From: Mesostigma viride | Taxonomy: Eukaryota; Streptophyta; Mesostigmatophyceae; Mesostigmatales; Mesostigmataceae | Length of the DNA: 64,000 nucleotides | NCBI GenBank assembly: GCA_009746045.1 | Contig: RPFO01000154.1 | Span: forward strand, 6,251,538-6,315,537 | Direction of reading: 5' to 3' | Shown here: piece after piece, positions 1 to 8,882 of the stretch | Layout: every line of letters begins with the position of its first letter | Position numbering within the stretch: position 1 is the stretch's first letter | Notes under the pieces: model-generated | Told to the model about the DNA's origin: nothing | The model's database searches: none | What the model saw: the letters and a program-made list of their open reading frames with translations, nothing else | Program-made: the position numbers and the translations under genes

Positions 1-179
1 CGCTTGCTGAGAGGGTGCTGAGATGGACTCGTTGAGTCGCTTGGTGCTGACCCAGCGCCTTCACGAGGTAATTGCATGGACTGGGAATAGCGCGGCGAGT
101 ACAGAATTTGTCCGAGCCATAGATTGGTGTAACATTCGAATGAGATATTTTTACTGAAGAAGCTGGCCGAGTATGGGAT

Positions 180-506
180 TTTTACCTTCGCTCCATCAAC
201 CCGTTCTTTCGAGGTTGGACAAGGCGCTCAGACCAGTGTTTGCGACCGAGTACGCTTTCCCGAGCAGCGTACTCTTCGCGATCATGTTGGATGGGATGTG
301 TCGAGCGGCGGAATCGACAATGCCCGCCGCCTGTTTGCAGCCCGCGCCCCGTCGCCAATTTTTGAGATGACTTCGCCAGCGACGTGCCCCGCTTTCTTGA
401 CAGCTGACACGATGGCCGCCCCGTCGCCGACCCTCTTGATAGCGTTGCCGGCAAAACTCTCCCACGCGTCTAGCCACGTTTCCGATTGCTCCAAATTAAC
501 TTTCAT
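180..506 (-). pseudogene. Small glycine/alanine-rich virion-type protein, frameshifted
   Basis: An ATG at 506 opens a frame with an amphipathic segment containing GDGAAIVSAVKKAGHVAGEV. It ends early at 282. Coding-like sequence (SNMIAKSTLLGKAYSVANTG) continues in a neighbouring frame down to about 196, which suggests a single small gene broken by one indel near 320-350. The ATG overlaps the end of the preceding structural gene by a few bases, as is usual in compact viral gene blocks. The composition resembles small membrane-active or core proteins of adenovirus-like viruses, but I do not recognise the family. Confidence 0.3.
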
Positions 507-1359
507 CTCCTCGATAGTACTAGATGGCTGAGAAATAAATCTGGTTTGTGGCTGGACGGTCTGTCAAGGGCCATATACTTCAAAACGCTCCCGATCTTCC
601 TCGCCTCTATTCCCATCGCCTTCTGAGGGCTTATGCGGAAGGAGAGCTGAAGAGCCCAATCCGAGTAGACAGTTATAGGAGCGTCGTCCTCGTCGAGCAG
701 TCGGATCGTGATGTTGCTGGGAGAGTCCTTGAGATGCTGCCACAAAGGGGTCGCTGCCTGCCAAACAATGGGTTCTAAGATAACTGCGACATGTTGGGAC
801 AGACGGCCAAAAGGCCTCCATATCCCGTGCCTGTCGACGATGATATCACGTTTCCTCGAACGATGTCGCTGTATACATACACCATTCTCAGTCTCCCATT
901 CGTTGCTGGCCGGTTGCTAGCGAGGACACCTGTGAAAGGATATGATCCTTCCATGAGCCCCAACACCCGGCCCGTGGGCTCATCCACCGCGACAGAGAAC
1001 TCGGTGGCATTTGTCACGGTAAAAAGACTAGTCGCCCTGTTGTACGTGACCGAGAACCCAGGATCTACCGCCTTCAAAGCTTCCTCTATGTTTTTTCGGT
1101 TTTCGATAGTCGTGTACGAGCCGAGCGGCAAGGTCACCTTCGTAGGGGACTCGCTGCCAGACAAACGGACAGTGAAGTATCGGTTTCCTTCGCTGATGTG
1201 AGTCTGTTCAAACGGGATGGTCATGAGGGTAAGCCCGACGTCGTGATAATCGTCAAGGAGTCCCGCCGGGATGTCCCATACCGGATCCACTAGCGTCCCG
1301 CGAGTTCGGTTCTCCGTGCGAAGAGTGAGTGTCAGCGTTTCCTGGATGAACTCCTTCAT
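503..1359 (-). pseudogene. Beta-rich virion structural protein (penton/minor capsid-like), frameshifted
   Basis: The likely start is ATG 1359 (MKEFIQETL). The frame runs to a stop at 775 and resumes in another frame down to 503, so one indel near 790-796 splits the gene. The middle has the pattern of small virion proteins that present a termini-binding beta fold: PLGSY at about residue 80, followed by an ENRKNIEEAL helix, VTYN, and an FSVAVDE...RVLGL segment. The resumed frame carries SPSNITIRLLDEDDAPITVY followed by LQLSF, which resembles the C-terminal strand pair of penton-like or spike-base proteins. Assignment to virion structure is inferred from these patterns and from the neighbours; the exact family is not certain. 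Confidence 0.4.
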
Positions 1360-1595
1360 CGGCCACTTCTTCTGACAATAGCTCAGAAGTAATTTCGTTT
1401 GTCCCAAAAACCTTGACGACGCCTTCCTCAATTTTCGCCGATGCCCTTTTCATGGCGCGCTTGTCTTCCCTGTGAGTGGCTTCTTCTACAGTAGAGCATG
1501 GCCGCCTCAATGAACTCTCGCGGGACATTTGGATGGAGGGTCATCCATTGAGAGATCTCGAGCATCTCGGCGTCAGTGAACAGCGGGCTGCTCAT
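1360..1595 (-). pseudogene. Small helical basic protein, frameshifted
   Basis: ATG 1595 opens a frame beginning MSSPLFTDAEMLEISQW that stops after 55 residues at 1428. From about 1490 a second frame continues with EDKRAMKRASAKIEEGVVKV, which is helical and basic. The two parts read as one small gene with an indel near 1490. It sits between the zinc-finger protein upstream (stop at 1598, two bases away) and the next structural gene (ATG 1359). No family recognised. Confidence 0.3.
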
Positions 1596-1597
1596 GT

Positions 1598-2101
1598 TTA
1601 CTCTTCTGTGAGATTTTTTTCAGCGCCTTCTTTTGGAATTCCCACGACCGTGTTGTGGACCCTCCTGAGATGCAGCAGGAGGTTTTTTTCGTTTGCGAAC
1701 GTGCTCTTACACCCGGGTTGTGGGCATTTCCACCTCGCGCCTCCCACCTGGACTCGTTTCCCGACAGGTACACCCGCAGGCTCCGGGGGTGCCGCCACTG
1801 CTTCATCGACGACAACCGGTTCGGGAGCCGGCGCGACAGGGGCCGGTTGGGCATACGCGGACAATGGGGGGTACGCGACCGGTCTAGAGTTCGCCATCAC
1901 TGACGCCATGAGAAGGGCATCCTTGAACCCTCGCGCCTCTGCGACCTTCCCTTTGTTCACCGCTCTTCGGACCGGCGCGCTGTGGATGACAATGGTGTTG
2001 GTCGATGAAGCGGTCACCTGCGACTGGGGTGCGACCTTACGCTTCGGTTTTCCCCTTTTACTTGAAGGACGGCGCCGTGCTGATTTCTGACGCCTTGCCA
2101 T
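1598..2101 (-). CDS. Basic protein with a C-terminal C2H2 zinc finger
   Basis: This is an intact 167-residue frame. The first 25 residues are strongly Arg/Lys-rich (MARRQKSARRRPSSKRGKPK), as in nucleic-acid-condensing core proteins. Residues about 80-115 are Ala/Pro-rich linker. Residues about 122-146 form a C2H2 finger with two cysteines (CPQPGC), a hydrophobic core and HLRRVH. A basic tail plus one finger suggests DNA binding, for example packing of the viral genome or control of late genes. It lies 22 bp after the stop of the upstream structural gene, so it is probably part of the same left-pointing transcription block. The role is inferred; no named family is claimed. Confidence 0.5.
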   Translation of the reverse strand: MARRQKSARRRPSSKRGKPKRKVAPQSQVTASSTNTIVIHSAPVRRAVNKGKVAEARGFKDALLMASVMANSRPVAYPPLSAYAQPAPVAPAPEPVVVDEAVAAPPEPAGVPVGKRVQVGGARWKCPQPGCKSTFANEKNLLLHLRRVHNTVVGIPKEGAEKNLTEE

Positions 2102-2123
2102 TTCTGCATATAATCATAGATTT

Positions 2124-2621
2124 TTATAACGTCCAAGTGAGGGTCTTGTTAGTCGACACGGCCATTTTTCCAGCGCGCGACTTGCAAAACGCCGTAGAGA
2201 GTGCTATGTTTGTTGACGTGTCAGTGGTGATGCGAGGAATCCGCAATGCGATTTCAAACACCCCGTCATCCTCCTCGTATCCTGAAACAACATTCCAGTT
2301 GCTGCCAATTATAACGTTTACCGGCCAGACGGACAGGCCGCTAGCCGTTAAGCGATATGGGTTTGATATGTCGAGAATCGTTGGTGGGTTGTTATCAAAT
2401 GTTAACCTGACAAGGATATTGGTCAACGCGGTCGGAAGAGTTAGTTCCGATTGTGTGGCCGGGTCGTGGAAAGACATCACGGCCACAGGGGCGCCGTGCC
2501 AAAATTGCGGAAGCGGGTAGTCGTATATGGGCTGCCTCAGACCGACCAAAGAATCTGCTTCCAATATCGTGTGCGATATACGCCTAGTTTCTCGGACATC
2601 TTCATACAGGGCCACGTCCAT
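2124..2621 (-). CDS. Hypothetical beta-rich virion-type protein
   Basis: This is an intact frame of 165 residues starting at ATG 2621, 47 bp after the stop of the 921-residue gene. The body alternates hydrophobic and polar residues in short beta-strand-like runs (LTNILVRLTFDNNPPTILDI; LSVWPVNVIIGSNWNVVSGY), with few charged helices and no signal peptide or membrane span. Size, fold pattern and position in the left-pointing block suggest a minor virion component. I do not recognise a named family. Confidence 0.5.
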   Translation of the reverse strand: MDVALYEDVRETRRISHTILEADSLVGLRQPIYDYPLPQFWHGAPVAVMSFHDPATQSELTLPTALTNILVRLTFDNNPPTILDISNPYRLTASGLSVWPVNVIIGSNWNVVSGYEEDDGVFEIALRIPRITTDTSTNIALSTAFCKSRAGKMAVSTNKTLTWTL

Positions 2622-2668
2622 CCCGTGATTGCCGCCAATTGACGACAGGCTTGAACCATAATAGTAGC

Positions 2669-5434
2669 TTAGGCTAGAAGCAAATAAAAGCGGGTCGGGC
2701 CAGATACTGTTGGATCTAATACCTGGAACGTCACGGTCGCCAAATGGATCATACCAGTAACTGGAGGATCAACCAGTGAAATATGATCACAGGTTATGTC
2801 AACGTACGACGAGGATTTTGATATTGTCGTTGTAGAAAAACCGCCAGTCCACGCTTCTCCAACGACTACGCTGATAAGCAACGGATCATTGCTCAACTTG
2901 GTGTTTGAAAATCCAAGTCTTACATAAAACTTCCTTACCGACTGACGAGCTGGTAGAATCCCATATATTTTGGCAGTATATTGGTTCATTTGCACGCCGT
3001 ATTGAACATCGGGACACTTAACAACCGTGCGGATGACACTCTCATTCGTGAGTGTTAGCTCCTTAAACCAAGTATCCGCCACACCCGGTACGGGTTTTGT
3101 GACGCTATATTTGCCAAAAATGCTACAATTCCTCGACGAGGTGGACCTGTGACGCAGCTCCAACACGTCTCCGACGGCTGTGTACGATCCGGATGGGTTG
3201 TTGGTTTTTAGAGAGTCGAACTCTATGTCTTGTAGGTCATCTTTGATTGGCCAGACATACGCGCCGTGGTACTCTCCGCTCAAGTGGAAGACTGGTCGGA
3301 GGGGCATCGGAATGTACGGGTCAAGAATGTCTGTAGGAGTGGTTGTAAATATACCGGACGAGTTTGAGATTTTAGTCATGTCACTAAGTTCTTGAGGAGT
3401 TGTTTTGGATATATAACGCTCCACCTTCCCATCCGATTTTCTTCGAAATGCCACCCAGTAGCTGTTTTGTTGTCTCCATGATGAGTTTAACGTGTATCGA
3501 ACCTTCGACTTCAGATTGTCAAACAGGTCGAGTGCATAGTCACTATGGTGCAGATTGATACCCAGCATACCCCAATGCGTCGTAGCCGCATTTCTCCAAT
3601 TCTGATGGGCATCTGTCGTGGCCGGGTGATATTTATTCGTCAAAGACATAGTATTTTCTGCAAACGAGACGAAAGCATCGTTGCTGCCCAAATATAGCCG
3701 AAAACACAATAGAAATGGGCCGTCGATGAGCTGCTCTGAAAAAACAACACATTTGCTTGGTGCCGGAGTGGCTGTTTTTACAAAAAAGAATTTTTCGGGA
3801 GACCCTTCAAAGTAGTATTTCGAAGCTTCTGCTTGCAGCGTGGTCACGGAGTGGCGCGAGAATGATTCTAGAGAATGGAGCGTCGTAGCGGGGCCGTCTA
3901 TCTCCACGGTCTCTCCTGACAGGTTTGGCGAGTCCTTTACGGTTACGATCCTGTATCTGAGTTCTACATCATCGCCTTCGGATGGATTTTGAAACGTCGT
4001 TGTCTTCAACGTCCCATCCAAGGCCCCTTGAGATACTCCGTTCGCCAACAGATGAAAACCGGTGAGAGGAGGCAACGACTTTCCCCACCCCACATCATGG
4101 TCCGCGTAGACGCCGTTGATCGCGATTTTTACAGGATTTAGATATGAAATGTAGGAACTTGGTGTCCGGATGCCGGAGTGCAGTTGGCTCATTTTTGAAA
4201 CGCATACCATCACCCCTCCTTTGTGGGTGGTGTAGGAGGTGAGGGTCGAGTCGTTGTAGACGTCTATCTCGTAGTTCATATACTTGTTACTATCTGCCGC
4301 GACTGGCGCGGTGATTACGGCGTCTTCCCCGCGCAGTCCCCCGTTTTGCGAGAGGGAGACTCCGCCGATGGTCGGAGTGGTCGGCGTGAGCTGGGTGGAA
4401 TTCATGTACCACCTGATGGGGAGTTTGCGTTGGTATGCGAAGGGGGTCGTCATCTTTATGCCCTGTTTGAGGGTCGTTCCCTCTACGACCTCCCAATTAG
4501 CGGTGGTTGGATTGGTGCTCCAGTAGAGTGCGTTCACAGGGTCAATCGGACCCATTCGCCAGTCCGTCAGTGGCGAGTATGTACGCGTGATGGTGAAGGA
4601 TCTCCCAGTTAGTGGAAGGCGGCGGTTGTCGTCGCGAATCGTGGCGAAAGACAACAACTCCACGCGGAGAGGGAGGCCGTTAAATCGAGATCCGCCGAGA
4701 CCATAGAAAGAGTCGGAAAAGTATGGATATCCTACCTCTCCGTCCACAACGCTCTCCCCCGTGCGCGCCTGGGTCGTGTGGTAGTCGCGATAGGTAAACT
4801 TACAGATTCCACTCGCGTCGCCATTCGTAACGTTGTAGGGCAGCTGGACTCGCACATCCTGGTCATTGATGACGTTGAACGCGTTTTGGTGCGACACGGT
4901 CGTCCCGTCTTCGAGATGGAGGACGAAATCCCCGTTCAAGTTAGCTATCGACGTTTTGCCTACCCCGTGTTGGTCAAAAAGGTAGTCCAATTGCGCGCGG
5001 GTCAGGACTCTGCCACCAGGGTCTAGCAACGTATCAGGGCTAAAGTCGAAGACGTGGTACTGGGTCGCTCCCACTTTCGCCGTAAGGTAAGGTTCATTTA
5101 GAGTGAGATCGTCGACTAAAGTAGTCCCTGATTTAAAATAGGAATACCCATTCACGACGAGACTGTAAGCAAGTTCCGATGGGTCGCTTGCGGTCTCGTC
5201 GTCGTAATTGTCTCCGAGTCGCACATTTGTCGGCTGGCTCGGGTAGAAAATTTTGAATCCGTCGACAACGAGTGACTCATCGAATGGATGTGAAATGCCA
5301 AGAAGTAACGTCACGCTAGCTTGAAGCCCATCTATGTCTGTTTCGATGTTAGAAACACGCTCCTCCATTTCAGGGTCGAGCGTTAACCCGGTGGCGAGAT
5401 TGGTCGGTCTGCTCAATGTTGTTAGAACGACCAT
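2669..5434 (-). CDS. Large fibre/spike-like virion protein (921 aa)
   Basis: This intact 921-residue frame is the longest in the viral block. The first 55 residues contain a heptad-like stretch (EMEERVSNIETDIDGLQASV) that could trimerise. The remaining 860 residues are rich in Gly, Ser, Thr, Asn and Tyr with short alternating strands, as in long beta-structured attachment fibres. There is no signal peptide or membrane anchor. It is the first gene of the left-pointing block and starts only 24 bp from a divergent right-pointing gene. A cell-attachment fibre or spike is the best reading. A large unassigned structural protein of polinton-like viruses is the alternative. It is the only large virion gene here with no disruption. 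Confidence 0.45.
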   Translation of the reverse strand: MVVLTTLSRPTNLATGLTLDPEMEERVSNIETDIDGLQASVTLLLGISHPFDESLVVDGFKIFYPSQPTNVRLGDNYDDETASDPSELAYSLVVNGYSYFKSGTTLVDDLTLNEPYLTAKVGATQYHVFDFSPDTLLDPGGRVLTRAQLDYLFDQHGVGKTSIANLNGDFVLHLEDGTTVSHQNAFNVINDQDVRVQLPYNVTNGDASGICKFTYRDYHTTQARTGESVVDGEVGYPYFSDSFYGLGGSRFNGLPLRVELLSFATIRDDNRRLPLTGRSFTITRTYSPLTDWRMGPIDPVNALYWSTNPTTANWEVVEGTTLKQGIKMTTPFAYQRKLPIRWYMNSTQLTPTTPTIGGVSLSQNGGLRGEDAVITAPVAADSNKYMNYEIDVYNDSTLTSYTTHKGGVMVCVSKMSQLHSGIRTPSSYISYLNPVKIAINGVYADHDVGWGKSLPPLTGFHLLANGVSQGALDGTLKTTTFQNPSEGDDVELRYRIVTVKDSPNLSGETVEIDGPATTLHSLESFSRHSVTTLQAEASKYYFEGSPEKFFFVKTATPAPSKCVVFSEQLIDGPFLLCFRLYLGSNDAFVSFAENTMSLTNKYHPATTDAHQNWRNAATTHWGMLGINLHHSDYALDLFDNLKSKVRYTLNSSWRQQNSYWVAFRRKSDGKVERYISKTTPQELSDMTKISNSSGIFTTTPTDILDPYIPMPLRPVFHLSGEYHGAYVWPIKDDLQDIEFDSLKTNNPSGSYTAVGDVLELRHRSTSSRNCSIFGKYSVTKPVPGVADTWFKELTLTNESVIRTVVKCPDVQYGVQMNQYTAKIYGILPARQSVRKFYVRLGFSNTKLSNDPLLISVVVGEAWTGGFSTTTISKSSSYVDITCDHISLVDPPVTGMIHLATVTFQVLDPTVSGPTRFYLLLA

Positions 5435-5458
5435 TTATTATCTACCTAGAATATAAAC
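5435..5458. promoter_or_regulatory. Short divergent intergenic region between the two viral gene blocks
   Basis: Only 24 bp separate the ATG of the left-pointing fibre-like gene (5434) from the ATG of the right-pointing coiled-coil gene (5459). The spacer is AT-rich (TATTATCTACCTAGAATATA), against a GC-balanced surround. Both blocks must start from this spacer or from inside the opposing gene. A shared bidirectional late promoter is inferred from layout only. Confidence 0.35.
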
Positions 5459-5986
5459 ATGGCCTCTGAGGCTTCAGAGACCCCAACGAGCTACCAAGAC
5501 GAAACCTTCGCCGAGACGCGGGAAGAGCAGGTTGACCTGGTCAAGACAATTCGAAAGGGACAACCGCTGAATGATGAACAGAAAAAAGCCCTTCGCGACA
5601 AAATGAGGGTTTACCAGCAACGCGCAAAAGCCGAGAGGGAGAAGAGACGAAACGAAGAAAAGGAGGCAGAGATAACGAAACGAAAGGTCCTTGCAAAGGA
5701 ATTGGAGATTCAGCGGCAAAGGCTAGTCGAACTCGAGCTGCAAGAAGCTCGTAACAAATCGCGGATTGAACGCCTTCTCGCTGAAGATTCCGTCGCCTCA
5801 ACCCCCGCCGACACGCCAAAACCAAGACGGGGTCGAAAGCCCAAGGAGACAGAGCCGGACTCTCCGCCACCCCCGATCAAGACCCGACAGCTCCCACCTC
5901 CACCACCGCCACCTGTCGCGATGACGCCATACGAGATGCGCATGGCCGCCATCCGCGCGTCTCTCCTTGCTAGTCTGGACGATTAA
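5459..5986 (+). CDS. Coiled-coil, proline-rich basic protein
   Basis: The frame encodes 175 residues. Residues about 20-105 are almost uninterrupted charged helix rich in Lys, Arg, Glu and Gln (for example REKRRNEEKEAEITKRKVLA), a probable long coiled coil. An AT-hook-like PRRGRKPK follows at about residue 120, then a proline-rich linker with PPPPP runs, and a short hydrophobic C-terminal helix (MRMAAIRASLLASL). The gene is directly upstream of the packaging ATPase (12 bp), so a packaging, scaffolding or DNA-bridging role is possible. No family recognised. Confidence 0.5.
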   Translation: MASEASETPTSYQDETFAETREEQVDLVKTIRKGQPLNDEQKKALRDKMRVYQQRAKAEREKRRNEEKEAEITKRKVLAKELEIQRQRLVELELQEARNKSRIERLLAEDSVASTPADTPKPRRGRKPKETEPDSPPPPIKTRQLPPPPPPPVAMTPYEMRMAAIRASLLASLDD

Positions 5987-5998
5987 AATGTCTTCAGA

Positions 5999-6883
5999 AT
6001 GATAATGGCTATCATCGAAGAGCGACGAATTCATTCACTTGAGAACAAAGACATCAAGCAACGATACGCCCCACAGCGTCCTGCTCCACCGAATATGCCG
6101 AGTCTTCATTTCATCGCAAACTTCTGCGGAGCTCGACGGTCTGGGAAAACTACATCGGCAGTCAACATGGCGAAGGCTTACTTTGCTAACAACTCATTCG
6201 ACAAGCTGTACCTCATTTCAGGGAGTGCCCACACGGAGCCGAAATACAAGGAGCTCCCGGAACCAGCTATGACGATGGAAGTCTACTCTAACCTGGCATT
6301 CGATGGGATGATAGATCATATAAAGTCTGACCTCCACGAATACGAGAGGTACAAGGACGATCTCAAGGTCTGGGAAACGTTCAAACGCGAATACGTGGAT
6401 GGGAAAAAAAACGCAGAACTCATGGACCTCTCCATGTACCTACGCCTTGATGCAATGAACTGGGATAAACCTGCGACAAGGTTCGAGCACGGTCCTCCTT
6501 CGTCGCTCATTCTGATAGACGACATGCAAGGCAGTGCCCTCTATCAGAGCTCTAGCAAAAACGCTGTTGCGGCTTTCGCGTTCAAACACAGACACTTCCT
6601 CACGAGCATGATTTTCCTGACACAGGCGTACACGAGCGGTGGCGTACCACGAGCAGTGCGAGCGAATATATCGTTTCTTGCGCTGTTCAGAACGAAGGAC
6701 CATCGAGCCGCGCGACAGATCGCGGAAGAGAGCGCGGGGTCTGTGGCGCCGGATGAGTTTCTCGCGCTATGGGACCACGCCGTCAAGGACGATCCTCACG
6801 ACTTCTTTGCTGTCGACTTCGACCAGCGCGACCCGAAAAAAATGTTTCGTCGAAACTTCAATACATTTCTCTCGATAAAATAA
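5999..6883 (+). CDS. A32-type genome-packaging ATPase
   Basis: This intact 294-residue frame encodes a P-loop ATPase of the size used for DNA packaging by polinton-like viruses, virophages and nucleocytoplasmic large DNA viruses. Walker A is GARRSGKTT at about residue 44. The Walker B strand SLILIDDM lies near residue 170. A later FLTQAYTSG segment fits the sensor region of the FtsK/HerA-like A32 group. It would drive genome entry into the preformed capsid. An alternative start six bases downstream is also possible. The gene is followed after 22 bp by a small basic gene. Confidence 0.75.
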   Translation: MIMAIIEERRIHSLENKDIKQRYAPQRPAPPNMPSLHFIANFCGARRSGKTTSAVNMAKAYFANNSFDKLYLISGSAHTEPKYKELPEPAMTMEVYSNLAFDGMIDHIKSDLHEYERYKDDLKVWETFKREYVDGKKNAELMDLSMYLRLDAMNWDKPATRFEHGPPSSLILIDDMQGSALYQSSSKNAVAAFAFKHRHFLTSMIFLTQAYTSGGVPRAVRANISFLALFRTKDHRAARQIAEESAGSVAPDEFLALWDHAVKDDPHDFFAVDFDQRDPKKMFRRNFNTFLSIK

Positions 6884-6905
6884 TTTTCTCTGAACATGAT
6901 ATACT

Positions 6906-7400
6906 ATGGATATTCCGTCCATCAAACGATACGCAGGCGCCGAGAAGGAGTACGTGTTGGACACCCAAGCACTCCTCCGATATTGTTCGGGTTCTCGACT
7001 GGGGCAGAAAACTCTAGAACGTGTCGTCAGGATCCTTCAAGAAGCAGGCCACCACGACACGATTCCGTCCACCTGTCACGACATGAGCCCCGAAATCCGA
7101 TTGGCCATCCTCGCCTTGGTGGGCGATCGCAGGCGTCCACGTGGGCGCTCACCCTCCAAAACGGAAAAACGACACGAACCGAAACGGCCTCGAGGGCGCC
7201 CAAGGATCCACCCCGTAGGGTATAAAAAGCCTCGAGCCAAAAAATTGTCTCATGTTCAGTCATCAGATGACGGTGACCGTAGAGGAGCGTCGCGAGCAAT
7301 GGCGACGGGCCCAGGCGAAGAGGCGAGCAATCGCCCGCGACCAGACGAACTGCATCTCGGCGAAAAGCAAGGTCAAGAAGGGCGTCTGGAATCCCAGTGA
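6906..7400 (+). CDS. Small AT-hook DNA-binding protein
   Basis: The 164-residue frame has a helical N-terminal half (VLDTQALLRYCSGSRLGQKT) and a strongly basic centre with an AT-hook (RPRGRPRIHP at about residue 98) followed by KKPRAKK. The last 45 residues overlap another frame that starts at 7252 and look less protein-like, so the true end may be nearer 7,250 with an indel. It probably binds AT-rich DNA in the minor groove. The function in the virus is unknown. Confidence 0.4.
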   Translation: MDIPSIKRYAGAEKEYVLDTQALLRYCSGSRLGQKTLERVVRILQEAGHHDTIPSTCHDMSPEIRLAILALVGDRRRPRGRSPSKTEKRHEPKRPRGRPRIHPVGYKKPRAKKLSHVQSSDDGDRRGASRAMATGPGEEASNRPRPDELHLGEKQGQEGRLESQ

Positions 7401-7653
7401 CCGATGGATCGCAAATAACCCCGAGTGCGCGGAAAAAATCGGCTTGCAGGCGACCTCTCCACCCTCGCCGGAGCCACCGCACCACGAGGAACCGCCTGCG
7501 CGACCTACTGATGGACGATACTGGACGTTCGACGAGGCCGTCGCCGCAGCGGATTCCCGGCCAGAGCATCACGAGCCTGGCAGGCCCTCGAGAGAGCGCG
7601 GGGCGACGCGCAAAACCGCGAAGGGGTATCGGCAGGCTGCGAGTTCTCCTTGA
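7252..7653 (+). CDS. Small basic ORF upstream of the recombinase
   Basis: The 133-residue frame begins with a basic helix (VEERREQWRRAQAKRRAIAR) and includes GVWNPSDRWIANNPECAEKI and a WTFDEAVAAADSR segment. It overlaps the ends of both neighbouring genes in other frames. Near 7,550 its coding-like character passes to the frame of the tyrosine recombinase, so it may be the N-terminal part of that enzyme separated by an indel. Separate gene or displaced N-terminus cannot be decided by eye. Confidence 0.35.
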   Translation: MFSHQMTVTVEERREQWRRAQAKRRAIARDQTNCISAKSKVKKGVWNPSDRWIANNPECAEKIGLQATSPPSPEPPHHEEPPARPTDGRYWTFDEAVAAADSRPEHHEPGRPSRERGATRKTAKGYRQAASSP

Positions 7654-8533
7654 CAAAATGGGGTGCTCGCAGGACGAATCAGTCGACTGCCTCGCAGACA
7701 CCGCCCGTGTCCTGCGCGTCGTCCACGAAACCTCGGAACCCAAACGCAAGCTCGCACACTCGAAAGAGGATGCGTGGAGGGAGAACGAGAAGAACTTGCT
7801 CGGAGTGATAAACGGGGTGAATCGAATGATGCCACCTGAGAAGAGGCTCCCACGCGACGTGACGGACGCGTACGCTGCTCGAGTCAATGAGCTGAAGGTC
7901 GGCGATCTCGACAGGAAATTCGACAGGGCCGAGAGCAAGCCACTGAGGTACACGTACGAGCAGCTCCAGCGGATCGCCGCCGCCGAGTACAAAAAGGACC
8001 CTACGTCTGACGCCGCTTTGATGGGTCTTATTTACCTGTCCGGCGAGAAACTGCCACCGACCAGGTACGACCACGACAAAATGCGCATCGTCAGTTCTAT
8101 CAGCGAGCTCGAGCCACACGAGAACGGATACATTCCGAGCGAGCGCCGCATGATAATTCAACGTTTTAAGACGGCAGAGACGTACGGCACGTACGACTAC
8201 CAAATTCCAGACGGGTACAAGAAGCTGATTAACGCGTTGCAGGCTCGAGCTGATCAGAAGTACGTGTTCGAGGACCCAAAAAATCCAGGCGAATACATGA
8301 AGCACGAGTATTATTCTGCGAAGTACAACCGCATCTACCACGGCATTGATGCAACGAGGCAGGCGTACATCACCCGTTTCTTGAAGGGCGCTTCGTGGAA
8401 AAAGCGAAAATGGGCTGGTGACTTGATGGGGCACGACGTACTTACAGGAGCCGTTTACGAGCGGCAGGCGGGGGACCCCTCTCCCCAGGGCGGCGAGACT
8501 GGCGGACGTCGGCTGAGGCCGAGGAAAAAGTAG
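7397..8533 (+). CDS. Tyrosine recombinase (viral integrase)
   Basis: The frame encodes up to 378 residues, but convincing sequence starts about 50-60 residues in; the real start may be upstream in the 7252 frame. Residues about 95-170 look like a SAM-like core-binding domain. The catalytic half follows: a possible first Arg in the PPTRYDHDK context at about residue 222; GIDATRQAYITRF, equivalent to the HxxR box; and LMGHDVLTGAVYER, matching the conserved LGH...Y box with Tyr as nucleophile. Such enzymes integrate several polinton-like viruses and virophages. The C-terminal tail is Gly/Arg-rich. Family call is firm; activity is not shown. Confidence 0.65.
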   Translation: MTDGSQITPSARKKSACRRPLHPRRSHRTTRNRLRDLLMDDTGRSTRPSPQRIPGQSITSLAGPRESAGRRAKPRRGIGRLRVLLDKMGCSQDESVDCLADTARVLRVVHETSEPKRKLAHSKEDAWRENEKNLLGVINGVNRMMPPEKRLPRDVTDAYAARVNELKVGDLDRKFDRAESKPLRYTYEQLQRIAAAEYKKDPTSDAALMGLIYLSGEKLPPTRYDHDKMRIVSSISELEPHENGYIPSERRMIIQRFKTAETYGTYDYQIPDGYKKLINALQARADQKYVFEDPKNPGEYMKHEYYSAKYNRIYHGIDATRQAYITRFLKGASWKKRKWAGDLMGHDVLTGAVYERQAGDPSPQGGETGGRRLRPRKK

Positions 8534-8732
8534 ACAGTTTTCCCGTGGGAAATTTTCATGAATGTCGAAAAGGATATCCTAAACTGCATGCATTATACAG
8601 GAAATAAAAAAGTTCCATGGGACCATTTTTCTCAAGGGTCGAGGTTCGAGGGTCTGTGTGGTTTTTAGACGAACTGAAATTTTTTAATCGAAACTTTTTT
8701 TTTTCTAAGCATACGGTATACAACCTTCCAGA
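8534..8732. promoter_or_regulatory. Intergenic region with inverted repeat TTCCCGTGGGAA
   Basis: The spacer between recombinase and primase-helicase has arms TTCCC and GGGAA around a 2-bp centre at 8,540-8,551. It is followed by AT-rich sequence and a T-rich tract near 8,695-8,706. The same arms recur at 8,812-8,833 and in the right-end array. It may carry the promoter for the replication gene. Confidence 0.4.
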
Positions 8733-8811
8733 ATGGTCTCGAACTTCAACCTGCATGACGACACGGTCGACCGACACGACGTAACCGACAAGCCGACACG
8801 ATTCGATTCCT

Positions 8812-8855
8812 CGTGGGAGATCTCCCACGGGAATAAAGGCGGACTCTCCCACGAC
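8812..8855. promoter_or_regulatory. Perfect 18-bp palindrome CGTGGGAGATCTCCCACG plus extra half-site
   Basis: Positions 8,812-8,829 are a perfect palindrome. Its right arm extends into TCCCACGGGAA, and a further TCTCCCACGA half-site lies at 8,845-8,854. The cluster sits just upstream of ATG 8883, the start that best fits the primase. It therefore looks like an operator or an origin-type binding site for a dimeric protein rather than coding sequence. Shared half-sites occur at 8,540, 11,696, 11,811, 11,842, 11,872 and 12,011. Confidence 0.45.
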
Positions 8856-8882
8856 AATCCGCACTCTCGCGCTCACACCACC

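Noticed and set aside
1476-2520. Plus-strand frames over the viral structural genes
   Set aside because: The minus-strand zinc-finger and beta-rich frames are better supported and fit the gene order.
1-5434. Major capsid protein of the virus
   Set aside because: Looked for a double jelly-roll type gene of 450-650 residues; the only large frame is the 921-residue fibre-like protein, so no capsid call was made.
7027-7992. 321-residue minus-strand frame in the viral block
   Set aside because: It lies opposite the recombinase and AT-hook genes and has no recognisable pattern.
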